A stretch of 64,000 nucleotides of DNA from Streptomyces chrestomyceticus JCM 4735 (GTDB lineage: Bacteria; Actinomycetota; Actinomycetes; Streptomycetales; Streptomycetaceae), in contig NZ_BHZC01000001.1 in assembly GCF_003865135.1 (NCBI RefSeq), forward strand, positions 434,001-498,000, read 5' to 3'. The notes below the pieces were generated by a model. It had not been told where the DNA came from, did not search any database, and saw nothing but the letters and a program-made list of their open reading frames with translations. Of the stretch, positions 47,880-58,342 are shown one piece after another. Numbering within the stretch: the stretch's first letter is position 1; each line of letters opens with the position of its first letter. The translations under genes and the position numbers were made by a program.

Positions 47880-48793
47880 TCGGGCTGCCGGCCGCGCTGT
47901 TCTGGGCATACGCCATCGGCTCGGCGTTCGCGCTCTCCGCCGCCCGGCAACTGCAGTTCCTCGAACGCCGCGCCGCCGACCGCACCGGGCTGCCCGCGCT
48001 GCTCGCCCCGCGTCTCGTCAGCCGCGCCGCGAACCCGTACCTGTGTCTGACGCTGCTGTACGCGGCGGTGCTGCTGGTGCCGACCGGTCTGTTCCTGATA
48101 TGGCAGAACCCGTCCTGGTCGACGATGCACATCGCCGACGGGCACCGCGGTGTCTGGGCGGGCTTCCCGCTCCTCTACGCAGGCGGCGTCGTGCTCGCCA
48201 CCCTCCTCGGCTTCCTGCTCGCGCAGGCGCTGTGCCTGGTCGGCGCGGGCTACTGGGCGTACCTGAACTGCGTCGGCGGCTCCTTCCTGCTCTTCGGCAC
48301 CCTCGTACACGGCTGGGACGGCCAGGGCTACCGCCGCTTCCTGACCACGGACGGCGCCGCGCTGCGCGCCTGGCCGGAGGACAGCGTCGTCAACAACGTC
48401 CTGCGCTTCCTCACCTCCGGCACCTGCCTCTCCCTCCTGTTCCTCGGCGCCGCCGTCATCGGCACGATGCTGCTGGTGGAGATCGGCTGGCTGGCCGAAG
48501 GGTGGCTGCTGCCGGGCGGTGCCCAGGACCGGAAGGTCCCGCGCTTCCTCGCCGTGTCCATCGCGGGAGCCGGTCTCTACGGGCTGCCGCTGGTCGGCGC
48601 CGTCCTGACGAGCACGCTGGTCCGCTTCCTCGGCTACCCCGTCGGCCTGACAATCTTCGCCGCCGTAGCGGGGGTGCTCCTCCTGCCGCGCCGCTCCCCT
48701 GTTCGCTGGCTGTACGGACTGGTGGGTCTCCCGAAAGCGCATTGGCGGGCCACCTCGGACCTCGTCCCCGAGACGCGGTCGGTCCCCGCCTGA
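47876..48793 (+). CDS. Multi-pass membrane protein coupled to DUF6114 (305 aa)
   Basis: About seven to eight helices are visible (LCLTLLYAAVLLVPTGLFLI, LLYAGGVVLATLLGFLLAQA, SLLFLGAAVIGTMLLVEI, and others). The ATG overlaps the previous stop (ATGA at 47876-47879), so it is translated with the DUF6114 gene. No transport or enzyme motif is recognised. It is the third gene of the module and may assemble with the two DUF proteins. Confidence 0.85.
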   Translation: MIGLPAALFWAYAIGSAFALSAARQLQFLERRAADRTGLPALLAPRLVSRAANPYLCLTLLYAAVLLVPTGLFLIWQNPSWSTMHIADGHRGVWAGFPLLYAGGVVLATLLGFLLAQALCLVGAGYWAYLNCVGGSFLLFGTLVHGWDGQGYRRFLTTDGAALRAWPEDSVVNNVLRFLTSGTCLSLLFLGAAVIGTMLLVEIGWLAEGWLLPGGAQDRKVPRFLAVSIAGAGLYGLPLVGAVLTSTLVRFLGYPVGLTIFAAVAGVLLLPRRSPVRWLYGLVGLPKAHWRATSDLVPETRSVPA

Positions 48794-48920
48794 CCGTACG
48801 CGCACCCCGGCCCGCGCCCACGGCATCGCCCTGGCCCCCCGGGCTTTACTGCCCCGCCCCGTACGAGCACCATCGGCGTACGGGACGACGGGGGCAGGAA
48901 CCGCAACGGAGAGGTGACGC

Positions 48921-50325
48921 GTGGTCAACCCTTGGCTGGCGATGGAGACGGGTACCGACCCCGCGGAGCGCACCCGCACCCTGCGGCACGCCCACGAGGC
49001 GTTCCTGGCGGGTGGGCCGGTGGCGCACCCCGTACGCCAGGTGGTGGCCGACTCCTGGCGCCGGTCGGCGTCCGCGCGCGCGACACTCGACGGGCCCGCA
49101 CCGATCGACCTGGACGAGCCGGAACTGCGCGCCTACCGCGACGGACACCCGCTGGCCCGCGCCATGCCCGTCTTCCGCGACCTCCTCGGCAGCATCGCTC
49201 ACGACGGCGCCCACGTCCTCGCCGTCTGCGACCCGCAGGGGCGGATGCTCTGGGTCGAAGGGCACCCGGGCGTCCGCCGTCATGCGGAGCGCATGAACTT
49301 CGTGCCCCGCGCGCTGGGACGAACGGCACGCCGGTACGAACGCGCCCGGCACCGCGCTGGCCGCCGACCACGCCGTACAAATCTTCGCGACCGAGCACTA
49401 CAACAAGCGCGTACAGCAGTGGACCTGCGCGGCGGCGCCCCTGCACGACCTGCGGACGGGCCGGCTGCTGGGCGCCGTGGACATCACCGGTGGCGACCAC
49501 CTCGCCAGCCCGCACAGCCTGGCCCTCGTCCAGGCCACCGCCCGTGCCGCCGAAGCCCACCTGGCCTCGCACGCAAAGCACGCGGAGTACGCGGGACATC
49601 CAACACCCACGGCACATCTGACCGTGCTCGCCCGGGACGAGGCCCTCCTCACCACCGACGGCCGGACGCTGCGGCTCGGCCGCCGCCACAGCGAAATCGT
49701 CCTGCTGCTGGCCCGACATCCGGAAGGACTGACAGGCGACCGACTGGCCACACTGCTCTACGGCGAACGCGACGTCCGCCCGGTGACCCTGCGCGCGGAA
49801 CTGTCCCGGCTGCGCCACATCGTGGGGCCGCTGCTCGACTCGCGCCCGTACCGCCTGACCAGGACCGTCGAGACGGACGCGGACGCCGTGGAGACGGATC
49901 TGACCGCCGGCGACCTGCCCGCCGCGCTCCGCGGCTACCGCGGCCCCCTCCTCCCCCACTCCGAAGCACCGGGCGTGCGCCGCCTCCGTTCCCTCCTCGA
50001 AGACCGGCTACGGCGCTCCGTCCTCACCCACCGCACTCCGGAAACGTTACGTCTGTGGGCGGACACCCCCTGGGGCGAACACGACCTGGAGGTCTGGGAA
50101 GCCCTGGAGGCCGCCGCCCGGCCCGGAGACACCACACCGGCCTCCACCGCGTTCCGGCTCCGCGCGGCGTACGCACTTCCCCCGCCCTCGCAACGTCCCC
50201 GCAACACCCCCGCCCCTAGCCTGCGCACCGGCGCCCCGCCGCGGGAGCGGGGCCGCGACCGAACCGACAGCGATAGGGAACTCTTATGGCCCGTTACGCG
50301 AACCCCGGCGCCGCCGACGCCGTGA
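48921..50325 (+). pseudogene. GAF-domain regulator of aldehyde dehydrogenase, frameshifted
   Basis: The first frame begins MVNPWLAMETGTDPAERTRT and carries the N-terminal and GAF-like parts (AHDGAHVLAVCDPQGRMLWV). It ends prematurely in shadow-like sequence after MNFVPRAL (near 49316). A frame two bases out continues ERHAGTNAPGTALAADHAVQ, CAAAPLHDLRTGRLLGAVD and a C-terminal HTH-like region (RRHSEIVLLLARHPEG, LRAELSRLRHIVGPLL) to 50325. Joined, this is a normal AldR-like regulator; ALDH genes in Streptomyces are often preceded by one. It overlaps the ALDH start by 40 bases. Confidence 0.82.
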
Positions 50326-51809
50326 TGTCCTACCGGAGCCGGTACGACCACTGGATCGGCGGCGCGTACGTGCCGCCCGCGAAGGGCCAGTACTTCGAGA
50401 ACCCGACCCCGGTCACCGGGCAGCCGTTCACCGAGATCGCCCGCGGTACGGCCGAGGACGTGGAACGCGCCCTCGACGCCGCCCACGCCGCCGCGCCCGC
50501 CTGGGGCCGCACCGCGCCGGCCGAACGCGCCCGCATCCTCAACAAGATCGCCGACCGTATGGAGGACAACCTCCAGTCCCTCGCGGTCGCCGAAACCTGG
50601 GAGAACGGCAAGCCCGTCCGTGAGGCGCTGGCCGCCGACCTCCCCCTCGCCATCGACCACTTCCGCTACTTCGCCGGCGCGATCCGCGCCCAGGAGGGCA
50701 CCCTCTCCCAACTGGACGACGACACCGTCGCGTACCACTTCCACGAGCCGCTCGGCGTCGTCGCCCAGATCATCCCCTGGAACTTCCCGATCCTCATGGC
50801 CGCCTGGAAGCTGGCCCCCGCCCTCGCCGCGGGCAACGCCGCCGTCCTCAAGCCCGCCGAGCAGACCCCCGCCTCCGTCCACTACTGGATGAGCCTGGTC
50901 GCCGACCTGCTGCCGCCCGGCGTCGTCAACATCGTCAACGGCTTCGGCGTGGAGGCCGGCAAGCCCCTCGCCGCCAGCCCGCGCGTCGCGAAGATCTCCT
51001 TCACCGGCGAGACCACGACCGGCCGCCTGATCATGCAGTACGCCTCGGAGAACCTGAAGCCGGTCACCCTCGAACTGGGCGGCAAGAGCCCCAACCTCTT
51101 CTTCGCCGACGTCTCCGCCGCCGACGACGACTTCTACGACAAGGCCCTCGAAGGCTTCACCATGTTCGCCCTCAACCAGGGCGAAGTCTGCACCTGCCCC
51201 TCCCGGGCCCTCATCCAGCAGAGCCACTACCAGGACTTCCTGGCCGCCGGCGTCACCCGCACCGAGCAGATCGTGCAGGGCCACCCCCTGGACACCGACA
51301 CGATGATCGGCGCCCAGGCATCCAACGACCAGCTCGAGAAGATCCTCTCCTACCTCGACATCGGCCAGAAGGAAGGCGCCCGCGTCCTCACCGGCGGCAC
51401 CCGCGCCGAACTCGGCGGCGAACTGGAAGGCGGCTACTACGTCCGCCCCACCATCCTCGAAGGCACCAACGACATGCGCGTCTTCCAGGAAGAAATCTTC
51501 GGCCCGGTCGTCGCCGTCACCCCCTTCACCGACTTCGACCACGCCATGACCCTCGCCAACGACACCCTCTACGGCCTCGGCGCCGGCGTCTGGACCCGCG
51601 ACACCAACACCGCCTACCGCGCCGGCCGCACCATCCAGGCGGGCCGCGTCTGGACCAACTGCTATCACGCGTACCCGGCGCACGCCGCCTTCGGCGGGTA
51701 CAAGCAGTCGGGCATCGGGCGGGAGACGCACAGGATGATGTTGGATCATTATCAGCAGACGAAGAACTTGCTCGTTTCGTACTCACCGAAGAAGCTCGGG
51801 CTCTTCTGA
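50286..51809 (+). CDS. NAD-dependent aldehyde dehydrogenase (507 aa)
   Basis: The ALDH hallmarks are in place: [49 protein letters not shown] (Glu263) and the nucleophilic Cys302 in [18 protein letters not shown] and [13 protein letters not shown] follow. The protein resembles AldA/AldB-type acetaldehyde or broad-aldehyde dehydrogenases. AGGGAAC lies upstream of the ATG. A GAF-type regulator lies upstream (frameshifted here). A hairpin terminator follows 11 bases after the stop. Confidence 0.97.
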   Translation: MARYANPGAADAVMSYRSRYDHWIGGAYVPPAKGQYFENPTPVTGQPFTEIARGTAEDVERALDAAHAAAPAWGRTAPAERARILNKIADRMEDNLQSLAVAETWENGKPVREALAADLPLAIDHFRYFAGAIRAQEGTLSQLDDDTVAYHFHEPLGVVAQIIPWNFPILMAAWKLAPALAAGNAAVLKPAEQTPASVHYWMSLVADLLPPGVVNIVNGFGVEAGKPLAASPRVAKISFTGETTTGRLIMQYASENLKPVTLELGGKSPNLFFADVSAADDDFYDKALEGFTMFALNQGEVCTCPSRALIQQSHYQDFLAAGVTRTEQIVQGHPLDTDTMIGAQASNDQLEKILSYLDIGQKEGARVLTGGTRAELGGELEGGYYVRPTILEGTNDMRVFQEEIFGPVVAVTPFTDFDHAMTLANDTLYGLGAGVWTRDTNTAYRAGRTIQAGRVWTNCYHAYPAHAAFGGYKQSGIGRETHRMMLDHYQQTKNLLVSYSPKKLGLF

Positions 51810-51819
51810 GCGCCCAGAA

Positions 51820-51859
51820 GAAGGCGTCTGAACTGGGCTTTTGTCCGTCAGGCGCCTTC
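51820..51859. terminator. Terminator of the aldehyde dehydrogenase gene
   Basis: GAAGGCGTCTGA and TCAGGCGCCTTC pair with one mismatch across a 16-base loop containing CTTTTG. Confidence 0.85.
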
Positions 51860-51984
51860 ATCTCATCTCGCTTCGAACATGGCCCGTTTTATGTGATCCA
51901 CCCCACTTTCTCCTACCGCTACACCCCTACTGACCAGCTCTTCCGGACCAGTCACAGACGGGCACCTTGGTTCACCACGCAGGA

Positions 51985-52115
51985 GCACCTCCTCCGCTGA
52001 CGCGGTCCCACTCCTGCATGGAGTGCGGCCAGAACGAAATACCGGCGTGCCGCAGGTCGTACGGCCGCCGGGCCAGGCCGGAGGTACGTTCCGCTCGGGG
52101 CAGAGGTCAAATCGG
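51985..52115 (-). pseudogene. Tyrosine recombinase (integrase) fossil
   Basis: Reading leftward, one frame gives SGLARRPYDLRHAGISFW, the strongly conserved box around the H-x-x-R motif in Streptomyces integrases. Downstream the expected WLNSGVDPAE-type continuation is scattered over neighbouring frames (LHAGVGP in one, AEEVLLR in another) and stops soon after. Upstream of the box a stop appears. Only about 130 bases survive. The fossil lies at the left edge of the lower-GC region, so it may be what is left of an integrated element. Confidence 0.65.
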
Positions 52116-52252
52116 GTGCACACGCTCGTCATTCCATGAGTTGCAGAGTCCACTCCGCAGGACAGCTAAAACGGATCATCAGCCGCTCCAGCCACGTAAC
52201 ACTGAGACCAAAATGGCATCCCACTTCACCCAAAACGGGGCGGAACATCCAG

Positions 52253-53932
52253 TCAGGACGACCTTTCAAGTGCAGTGCAGGTTCGTCCGTTTCCACTGGG
52301 AACCGATGTGGAGACCTTGAAGAGCTGTACGTGCATGGTCGGCTTGGGCCCGCCGGGATGCTTGGCCCGTTCCGGGTCCCAGAGCCACAATCGCCCGTTG
52401 GACACCCCGAAAGTAAGCACGGGGCGCCCCTTCGGCAATGGACCGTTGTACACGGATGCGTCGCCGGATACGGGAGTTACACACATCAGCGTGCCTTTGA
52501 TTCCGAAGTAGGGTTTCGGCTGCTTCCCGTTCATGGCGTCCCGGGCGGCGGCCTTTGCTGCGACGGACACCCCGGACATTCCCGTGGTCAATATCGTGAG
52601 CACGTACAGGAGCGCGACCAGCGGGACCATCACCATGGCCCAGTTCCGGGAGAAAGCTATCCAGTGGTAGTGGCGTAGCCACCCTGCGATAGCAACGAAA
52701 GTGGCTATGAAAAACAGGCAGATACCCGTCGGCTTCAAGGCGATCGCGTACTGCCAGAAGACCTCCGTAGTGCCTGCGCTCGCCGGAATGCCGAACCCAC
52801 TGTTCAGGTAGCCCAATTGGAGAAAATACCCGAAGGCTGGAACGGCTACCGCGAGAGGGAGGACTATGGACGACAACACGCCCAGGAGATGGCGGCTCAC
52901 CCATGAGTTCCGGAGGGCGAACCAGCAGCCCCGGACGATGAACCACCCCCCTCCGCCTAGGGCAATGGACGAGACGAGGGTATGCGCCCCGGCCGATTCC
53001 TGAGCTTCCCACATGCATCCCAGGAGGACAGGAGCACCGACCATGACTGCTCCGGCAGCCAATCGAACGATGCGGGGGCGATGTGCGTTGCTGGTGATCC
53101 ACTCTCCGGCACACCACATGGCGACGAGGAGCGGCAAGGCTCCGAGTACGGTCCACCGGCCGGACGAGTGCTGGAGGAGCCCGCCATAGATCATGAGCCC
53201 CAGCATGAGGAAAACCCGGACGGCTGCACCGCCCCACTTCTGCCACCAGGTCTGGGTACTACTGCTGTCGCTCACCTTCGGGCCGATGGGCAAACGCACG
53301 TCGTGTGCTTGTAGGTCGAAATCTGGCAGTTCCGAGGTTCGGCGGGCAAGAACATCGCGTGCGGCAGCTTTGTCGGTTGAAGAGCCAGGAAGGACAATCG
53401 TCTGCTGAATATCGGCGCACCCGAAGTGCACCCACAGTGACGCCAGCTTCTTCTTCAGGGCTCGCTCGCCATCAGCCCACTTCGGCTTGCGGTAAACGTG
53501 CCAAGTCGTCGTCGGAGTGCGTTGCCGGCCTGGGGCGTTGATGACTCGGGTATCCCGGACCTCCAGCGTCAGACGGTGGGCGGCAACGGAGCGCAACTGT
53601 TCCACTGCGCCCGCCCGAGACCCTGATCGCGCTCCGTCTAGACGAACTTCGACAAGACAGGGCACAAGCCCCTGTTCTCGCTCAACTCCGTCGTCTTCTT
53701 CGCAAGACCTGAACTTCCATCCCCGGTCGGTGAACAGCCGTTTGGCGAGGGCAACTTCGCCGCGGCGATCAGAGATCTGTACGTTTACCTCGACTCGTCG
53801 ATTGAATGACCCCTCGGTCACCGGCTCGTCCGCGCACTCGACTGACGCCCCCATTTCCGACGAGCGTTGCCCGCTGTCCGAGCGGGAGGTATCGGCTCTG
53901 GGGCCAAATAACGCTGTGGACAGCCAACTCAT
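52253..53932 (-). CDS. Large membrane protein of the lower-GC island (559 aa)
   Basis: About 210 cytosolic residues (RRVEVNVQISDRRGEVALAK, LTLEVRDTRVINAPGRQ) precede seven or eight membrane helices (residues about 235-470, such as VRVFLMLGLMIYGGLLQ and NWAMVMVPLVALLYVLTIL) and a C-terminal external domain with KGTLMCVTPVSGDASVYNG. The DNA is lower in G+C (about 52% over 52681-52740) than core genes, with less biased codons, suggesting transfer. AAGGATG lies before the ATG. The family is not recognised. Confidence 0.78.
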   Translation of the reverse strand: MSWLSTALFGPRADTSRSDSGQRSSEMGASVECADEPVTEGSFNRRVEVNVQISDRRGEVALAKRLFTDRGWKFRSCEEDDGVEREQGLVPCLVEVRLDGARSGSRAGAVEQLRSVAAHRLTLEVRDTRVINAPGRQRTPTTTWHVYRKPKWADGERALKKKLASLWVHFGCADIQQTIVLPGSSTDKAAARDVLARRTSELPDFDLQAHDVRLPIGPKVSDSSSTQTWWQKWGGAAVRVFLMLGLMIYGGLLQHSSGRWTVLGALPLLVAMWCAGEWITSNAHRPRIVRLAAGAVMVGAPVLLGCMWEAQESAGAHTLVSSIALGGGGWFIVRGCWFALRNSWVSRHLLGVLSSIVLPLAVAVPAFGYFLQLGYLNSGFGIPASAGTTEVFWQYAIALKPTGICLFFIATFVAIAGWLRHYHWIAFSRNWAMVMVPLVALLYVLTILTTGMSGVSVAAKAAARDAMNGKQPKPYFGIKGTLMCVTPVSGDASVYNGPLPKGRPVLTFGVSNGRLWLWDPERAKHPGGPKPTMHVQLFKVSTSVPSGNGRTCTALERSS

Positions 53933-54079
53933 TGTCTACATCCTTACGTACGCGGTAGTTCCCGAGCAGTCAGGTCATCATGGCAGGGGGGACTGACAAT
54001 GAGCGCCAGAGTCCGTTGCGAAGTGGATCTCGGTCGTGGGTGATCATGTGCTGTGGGACGTGGAGACCCGTCGAACCCC

Positions 54080-54230
54080 CAGCGGGTCCGGCTGGAGCCG
54101 TTACTGCCGCAGGGCATCGAGCCGGGCCGTCCACCAAGGTGCACGCGGCGACATCTGATCGACGGCATACGGCGGCGGGCCCTCATCGGTGCCCCACGGC
54201 GGAATGCGCCCGATCGCCTCGCGGAGCAGG
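54080..54230 (+). mobile_element. IS5-type transposase N-terminal fragment
   Basis: QRVRLEPLLPQGIEPGRPPR and HLIDGIRRRALIGAP align with the N-terminal domain of Streptomyces IS5-family transposases (usually WARLEPLLP...GRPP...LIDGIRWR...TGAPWRD). The catalytic DDE part is absent and the next 450 bases are unrelated. The rest of 53933-54698 (outside this and the terminator) holds no gene I can support. No terminal repeats were found, so this is an old remnant. Confidence 0.72.
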
Positions 54231-54650
54231 ACCCGGGCAACAGCCGCCGCTCCTACCGGTTCGTTCGGGTGGAGGGGATGAGCGGGGAGGTACCGCGGGC
54301 GCTGGTCCCGAGCCGGTTCTTCGGTGACCAGGTGGACGGAGCCGAGGCGGAACGGTCGCGGCCGGAAGCGGTGGTGCCGAGAAGTTCAGTGCGTCGCTGC
54401 CACGTCACGCCGCCGATAACGGGCGGCTGTACCCGTTCACTGTCCACTCCAGGACACGTCCGCCGAGGGGCGGCGAGACACGCACAGTCATCCGGATGAA
54501 TTGGGGAGACGCGCCGCCGGTAAGCACACAGCACGAGAACGAAGCAACGGAGAACCTCCACCCAGCCGCGGGTGCATTCGTACCCCTGAAGCCACGGCCC
54601 CTCACCTGCCGCATAGCATCGAACAGCACGCACCAGCCCCCGAATGCAGG

Positions 54651-54680
54651 AACCCCCGCCGCAACCAGCCGACGGGGGTT
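54651..54680. terminator. Terminator downstream of the LCP gene
   Basis: AACCCCCG and CGGGGGTT pair across a 14-base loop, with TTTCTCC following on the plus strand. It can end the leftward LCP operon. Confidence 0.7.
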
Positions 54681-54698
54681 TCTCCCCTTCACCTGCCG

Positions 54699-56123
54699 TC
54701 ACCGTCCGGCCCGCTGCTCTCCCTGCCGCTGTGGGCGATCGTCACGTGACGGCGTGTGGCTGACGGCGCCGCCCCGGTGCCGGGGCGTCTTCCCCGTCTC
54801 CGTGACCGGCCGGTCGTGACGCAGGTCGTCGAAGAGCCGGGCCGACCCCCTGCCGTCCCACTTCAGTACGTTGCCCTTCGGCGTGGGGACGCCGATGCCG
54901 GACAGGGGCACGTTGATCTGTTTGCCTTGTCCGCCCGCGACGCTCTGTACGGCGAGGAAGATCCTGCTGAGATCGCGCAGGCTCATGTCCTTGTCGACGA
55001 TGAGCGTGTCGAGCCCGGCCTGCACGGCTGGGCCGATCTGCGTCGGGTCGAAGAGGGTGTCGGGCTGGGCGGCCTGGTGGGCGAGGGTTGAGAGGAACTT
55101 CTGCTGGTTTTTCGACCGGCCCAGGTCGCCCTGCCTCTCCTGGTGCCGCTGGCGGACAAAGGCGAGCGCCTGCCTGCCGTTCAGGGTATGACAGCCCTTG
55201 CGCAGGTCGGCGCCCGACTTCTCGTCCTTGATGTCCCGGTCCAGGCACATCCGGACGCCGCCGATGGCGTCGACGATGTTCACGAATCCGGCGAAGCCGA
55301 TCTCCGCATAGTGATCGATGCGCAGGCCGGTGTTCTTCTCGACGGTGTGTACGAGCAGTTCGGGGCCGCCGTAAGAGAAGGCGGCGTTCAGCTTGTCCCT
55401 CTCGGGCCGCTTGGTCTTGCCTGTCGAGGTGTCGAGGCGGCCGGGCAGGGTGATCCAGGAGTCGCGGGGCAGGCTGACCATGCTGGTTCCCCGGGACCCG
55501 GAGTGCAGCAGCATCATGGAGTCGGTGCGCCGGCCGCCGCCCCCGCCGGCGTGCAGGTCTTTCACGTCGTCGTCCGAGAGCCCGTCGCGGCTGTCCGAGC
55601 CCACGATGAGGTAGTTGGTCCCCTCCCCGGGCGGTGGCCGATCCCCGTACGCGCCGAGGTCGACGTCACGCTGGAGCCGGGTCTCGGCCCAGCCGTACGT
55701 GCCGCCCGCCGCGACGACCACAGCGGCCAGCAGGACGAGCACCGCCCGCCGCAGCCGCCTGCGCTTCTTCGGCTGCCGGGCGTGCGCGCGCCGGGGCCCG
55801 TAGCGCGAGCTGGGGCGCTCGGCGAACCGCTCACGCGCGGCAGCGCCTTCGGGGGCCGCGTACGGCCCCTGGCTGGCGGGCGGACCTGGATCAGCGTAAG
55901 GGTCTGGGTGAGCGTAAGGGTCTGAATCAGCGTACAGGTCTGGATCGGCATGCAGCTCCGACTCGGCGTACGGGCCCCGGCCCCCCGTAGGCTCCGGGCG
56001 CCACAGCTCGCCCGTCACCCGCACCGGCCCCGGGTGCACGGGACGACTCCCGGCGTCGCCGTGCCGGCCCTGCTCCCCTGTGGGTGCGGTACGTCCGGCC
56101 CGCTGGTCAAGCGGGTCTGTCAT
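54699..56123 (-). CDS. LytR-CpsA-Psr (LCP) family ligase (474 aa)
   Basis: A long polar cytosolic head (1-125, with Asp/Pro/Tyr repeats) precedes one membrane helix (AVLVLLAAVVVAAGGTYGW) and the external LCP domain: NYLIVGSDSRDG, RRTDSMMLLHSG, SLPRDSWITLPG, KLNAAFSYGGPELLV and FVRQRHQERQGDLGRSKNQQ. LCP enzymes attach polymers such as teichoic acids or arabinogalactan-like glycans to peptidoglycan from polyprenyl-linked donors. GAGGGA precedes the ATG. It follows the NodB/GT2 gene by 96 bases, so the operon may synthesise a polymer and attach it. Confidence 0.93.
   Translation of the reverse strand: MTDPLDQRAGRTAPTGEQGRHGDAGSRPVHPGPVRVTGELWRPEPTGGRGPYAESELHADPDLYADSDPYAHPDPYADPGPPASQGPYAAPEGAAARERFAERPSSRYGPRRAHARQPKKRRRLRRAVLVLLAAVVVAAGGTYGWAETRLQRDVDLGAYGDRPPPGEGTNYLIVGSDSRDGLSDDDVKDLHAGGGGGRRTDSMMLLHSGSRGTSMVSLPRDSWITLPGRLDTSTGKTKRPERDKLNAAFSYGGPELLVHTVEKNTGLRIDHYAEIGFAGFVNIVDAIGGVRMCLDRDIKDEKSGADLRKGCHTLNGRQALAFVRQRHQERQGDLGRSKNQQKFLSTLAHQAAQPDTLFDPTQIGPAVQAGLDTLIVDKDMSLRDLSRIFLAVQSVAGGQGKQINVPLSGIGVPTPKGNVLKWDGRGSARLFDDLRHDRPVTETGKTPRHRGGAVSHTPSRDDRPQRQGEQRAGR
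55888..55959. repeat. 18-bp tandem repeat in the LCP gene
   Basis: Four imperfect copies of an 18-base unit (like GGATCAGCGTAAGGGTCT) code for the Asp-Pro-(Asp)-Tyr-Ala repeats in the cytosolic head, for example DSDPYAHPDPYADPG. Copy number may vary among strains without a frameshift. Confidence 0.85.
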
Positions 56124-56219
56124 GGTCGGCTCCCTCGGTCATGTCCCCGGTCGGACTCGCGCCGCCGCTCACCGGTTCCCCTCCTGCCCCCTTTGTCCTC
56201 TCCCATCTGCTCCGTCCCC

Positions 56220-58342
56220 TCACTGCGGTGACAGGCTCGGCCGCGGGGGCAGCTCCTCCAGCGGATCGAGGGACGTCTCCGCGGACGGCGCTTCGTGCAG
56301 ATACGGGTCGGCGGTTCCGGTGCGCTTCACGCTGTGCCACTTCAGGCGGGTGCCGAGCAACGCCGTGATCACGGAGTGGATGACCACCAGGTACATCAAC
56401 TGCCGGTAGACGAACTGCTGGAGCGGCAGCACCCACAGCACGCGCAGCCGTTCCCGGTCGAGCCGCAGCGCGTACGCGGCGGTGATCAACTGGACGGCGA
56501 GGAACCCGGACCAGACAAGGGCGGCCTCCACGGGGTCGCGGAACAGCGCCCCGAAGAGGGCAAACAGGTCCACGACCGGCGCGCACAGCGGCAGCACGAT
56601 CTGGAACAGCGTGACGTAGAGCATCACGCGACGGCCGAAGCGTCCGGCGGGGCCGATCTCCTTCGCCGAGCGACGGTGCTTCCACATCGACTGGAGGGTG
56701 CCGTAGCACCAGCGGTAGCGCTGGCGCCAGAGCTGTCGTACGGTGCTGGGCACCTCGGTCCAGGCGACCGCCGATTCCTCGTAGACAACGCGCCAGCCGG
56801 CCCGCCAGAGGGCCATCGTGAGGTCGGTGTCCTCGGCCAGGGTCTCGTCGCTGACACCGCCGATGCCGATCAGCGCGTCCCTGCGGAAGGCGCCGATCGC
56901 CCCCGGAACCGTCGGCATGCACTCCAGTACCTCGAACATCCGCCGGTCGAGGTTGAAGCCGAGGACGTACTCCAGGTGCTGCCATTTGCCCAGCAGACGG
57001 CGCCGGTTGCCGACCTTGGTGTTGCCGCTGACCGCGCCGACCGCCGGGTGGGCGAGCGGCTGGATCAGCCGGGCCAGCGCCGCGGGTTCGAAGATGGTGT
57101 CCGCGTCGACCATGACGACGATGTCGTGCCGGGCGTACGCCAGGCCGGTGTTGAGGGCGCTGGGCTTGCCGCCGTTGGGCTGCCGGATCACCGTCACCCG
57201 CGGATCGTCGATGTTCTCGGCGATGTCGGCGGTGGAGTCGGTCGAGCCGTCGTCGATCACGATGATCTGCAGGTGCGGGTGGGTGGAGGCGAGCAGCGAG
57301 TACACGGTGGAGGCGATGCCGGCCTCCTCGTTGTACGCCGGCACCAGGACCGTCACCGGGTCCTCCACCGCGCGCAGCCGTGGTGCGCCGGGCCGGTACC
57401 GGTGCAGCCTGCGTACGTGGAGCCGGGCGAACACCGCGAACAGGAGCATCCGCAGGACGCCGAGCACACCCGTGAGGGTCAGCGTCCACACCATCACGGT
57501 GAGGAAGGCGTGCCCGAGCCGCTGCGACCAGATCAGGCCCTCCCCCTTGATCTCCTCGGTGACCGGGACCTTTTCGAGGAAGGAGGAACGGCCGAGTCCG
57601 CCGCTGATGGTGGTGAACCGTTTCGCGCCGCGGTCCTCCAGCAGATCCTTGGCCTCGTGATAGCCGAGGTCGGTGTGGCTGTGCTGCGTCACCACCCCCG
57701 CCACGGCTTGCGGTCCTTGTGATCCGAGGCGACCACCAGGTACCCCTGCGCCGCCGCGCGCTTGGCGGCCGGCCACTCCGGGCCGCAGAGCGTGTCCGCG
57801 GCCGTGGTGTGCGGCAGCCTCAGCAGGGTGGTGTGGACCCCGGCCGCACCCGCGAAAGCGGTCTGGGTGAGCGGCAGTTCAAGCCGCGCGCGCAGCGGTG
57901 AGGCGACACCGAGGTCGCCGCCGCTGTAGGTGTACGAGCCGATCTCGTGCCCCTCGCGCAGGATCTGCCGCACCAGCTCCGGGCTCCGGGCCGCGTCCTT
58001 CCCGTGGACGAAGAAGGTCGCCCGCGCGTGGTGCCTGCGCAGCAGGTCGAGCAGACGCGGCGTCCACACCGGGTCGGGCTCGCCGTCGAAGGTGAGCGCG
58101 ACGGTCCCGGGGGGCATGGCCGCGGTGGCGACTCCCGTCGGGCCGAACCGCAGCAGCGGCTTTCCGTCGTCCGCCTCCCGCGGGATCGGCCGGGTGCACG
58201 GCGGCTTGGTGCGCGCGGCGTCGACCTGGTGGGTCGTCCAGCCCTCGAAGACCAGGGCGACGGCGACCACCAGGAGGACCAGCAGGAGCACGAGCCAGTG
58301 TCCGCGCGGCGGCCGCCGGACAGCGGCGGCGTGCCGGCTCAC
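56220..58342 (-). pseudogene. NodB-like/GT2 fusion protein, single-base frameshift
   Basis: The first part (from GTG 58342) has a membrane helix and a NodB-like domain: VALTFDGEPDPVWTPRLLDL, then TFFVHGKDAA and EIGSYTYSGG. Metal ligands are altered (TFDG instead of TFDDG, and no HxxxH), so deacetylation is unlikely. The frame ends at PWRGW; the adjacent frame continues VVTQHSHTDLGYHEAKD into a processive GT2 glycosyltransferase (VDADTIF, AEDTD, LWRQRYRWCYG, several helices). A missing base in the C run at 57695-57699 explains the break. Other Streptomyces have the same fusion. A polymer such as a glucosamine- or hyaluronan-like glycan is likely. Confidence 0.85.

Noticed and set aside
54231..54698. 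Rest of an IS5 transposase or a second small gene
   Set aside because: No DDE motif, no terminal repeats and no convincing frame on either strand.
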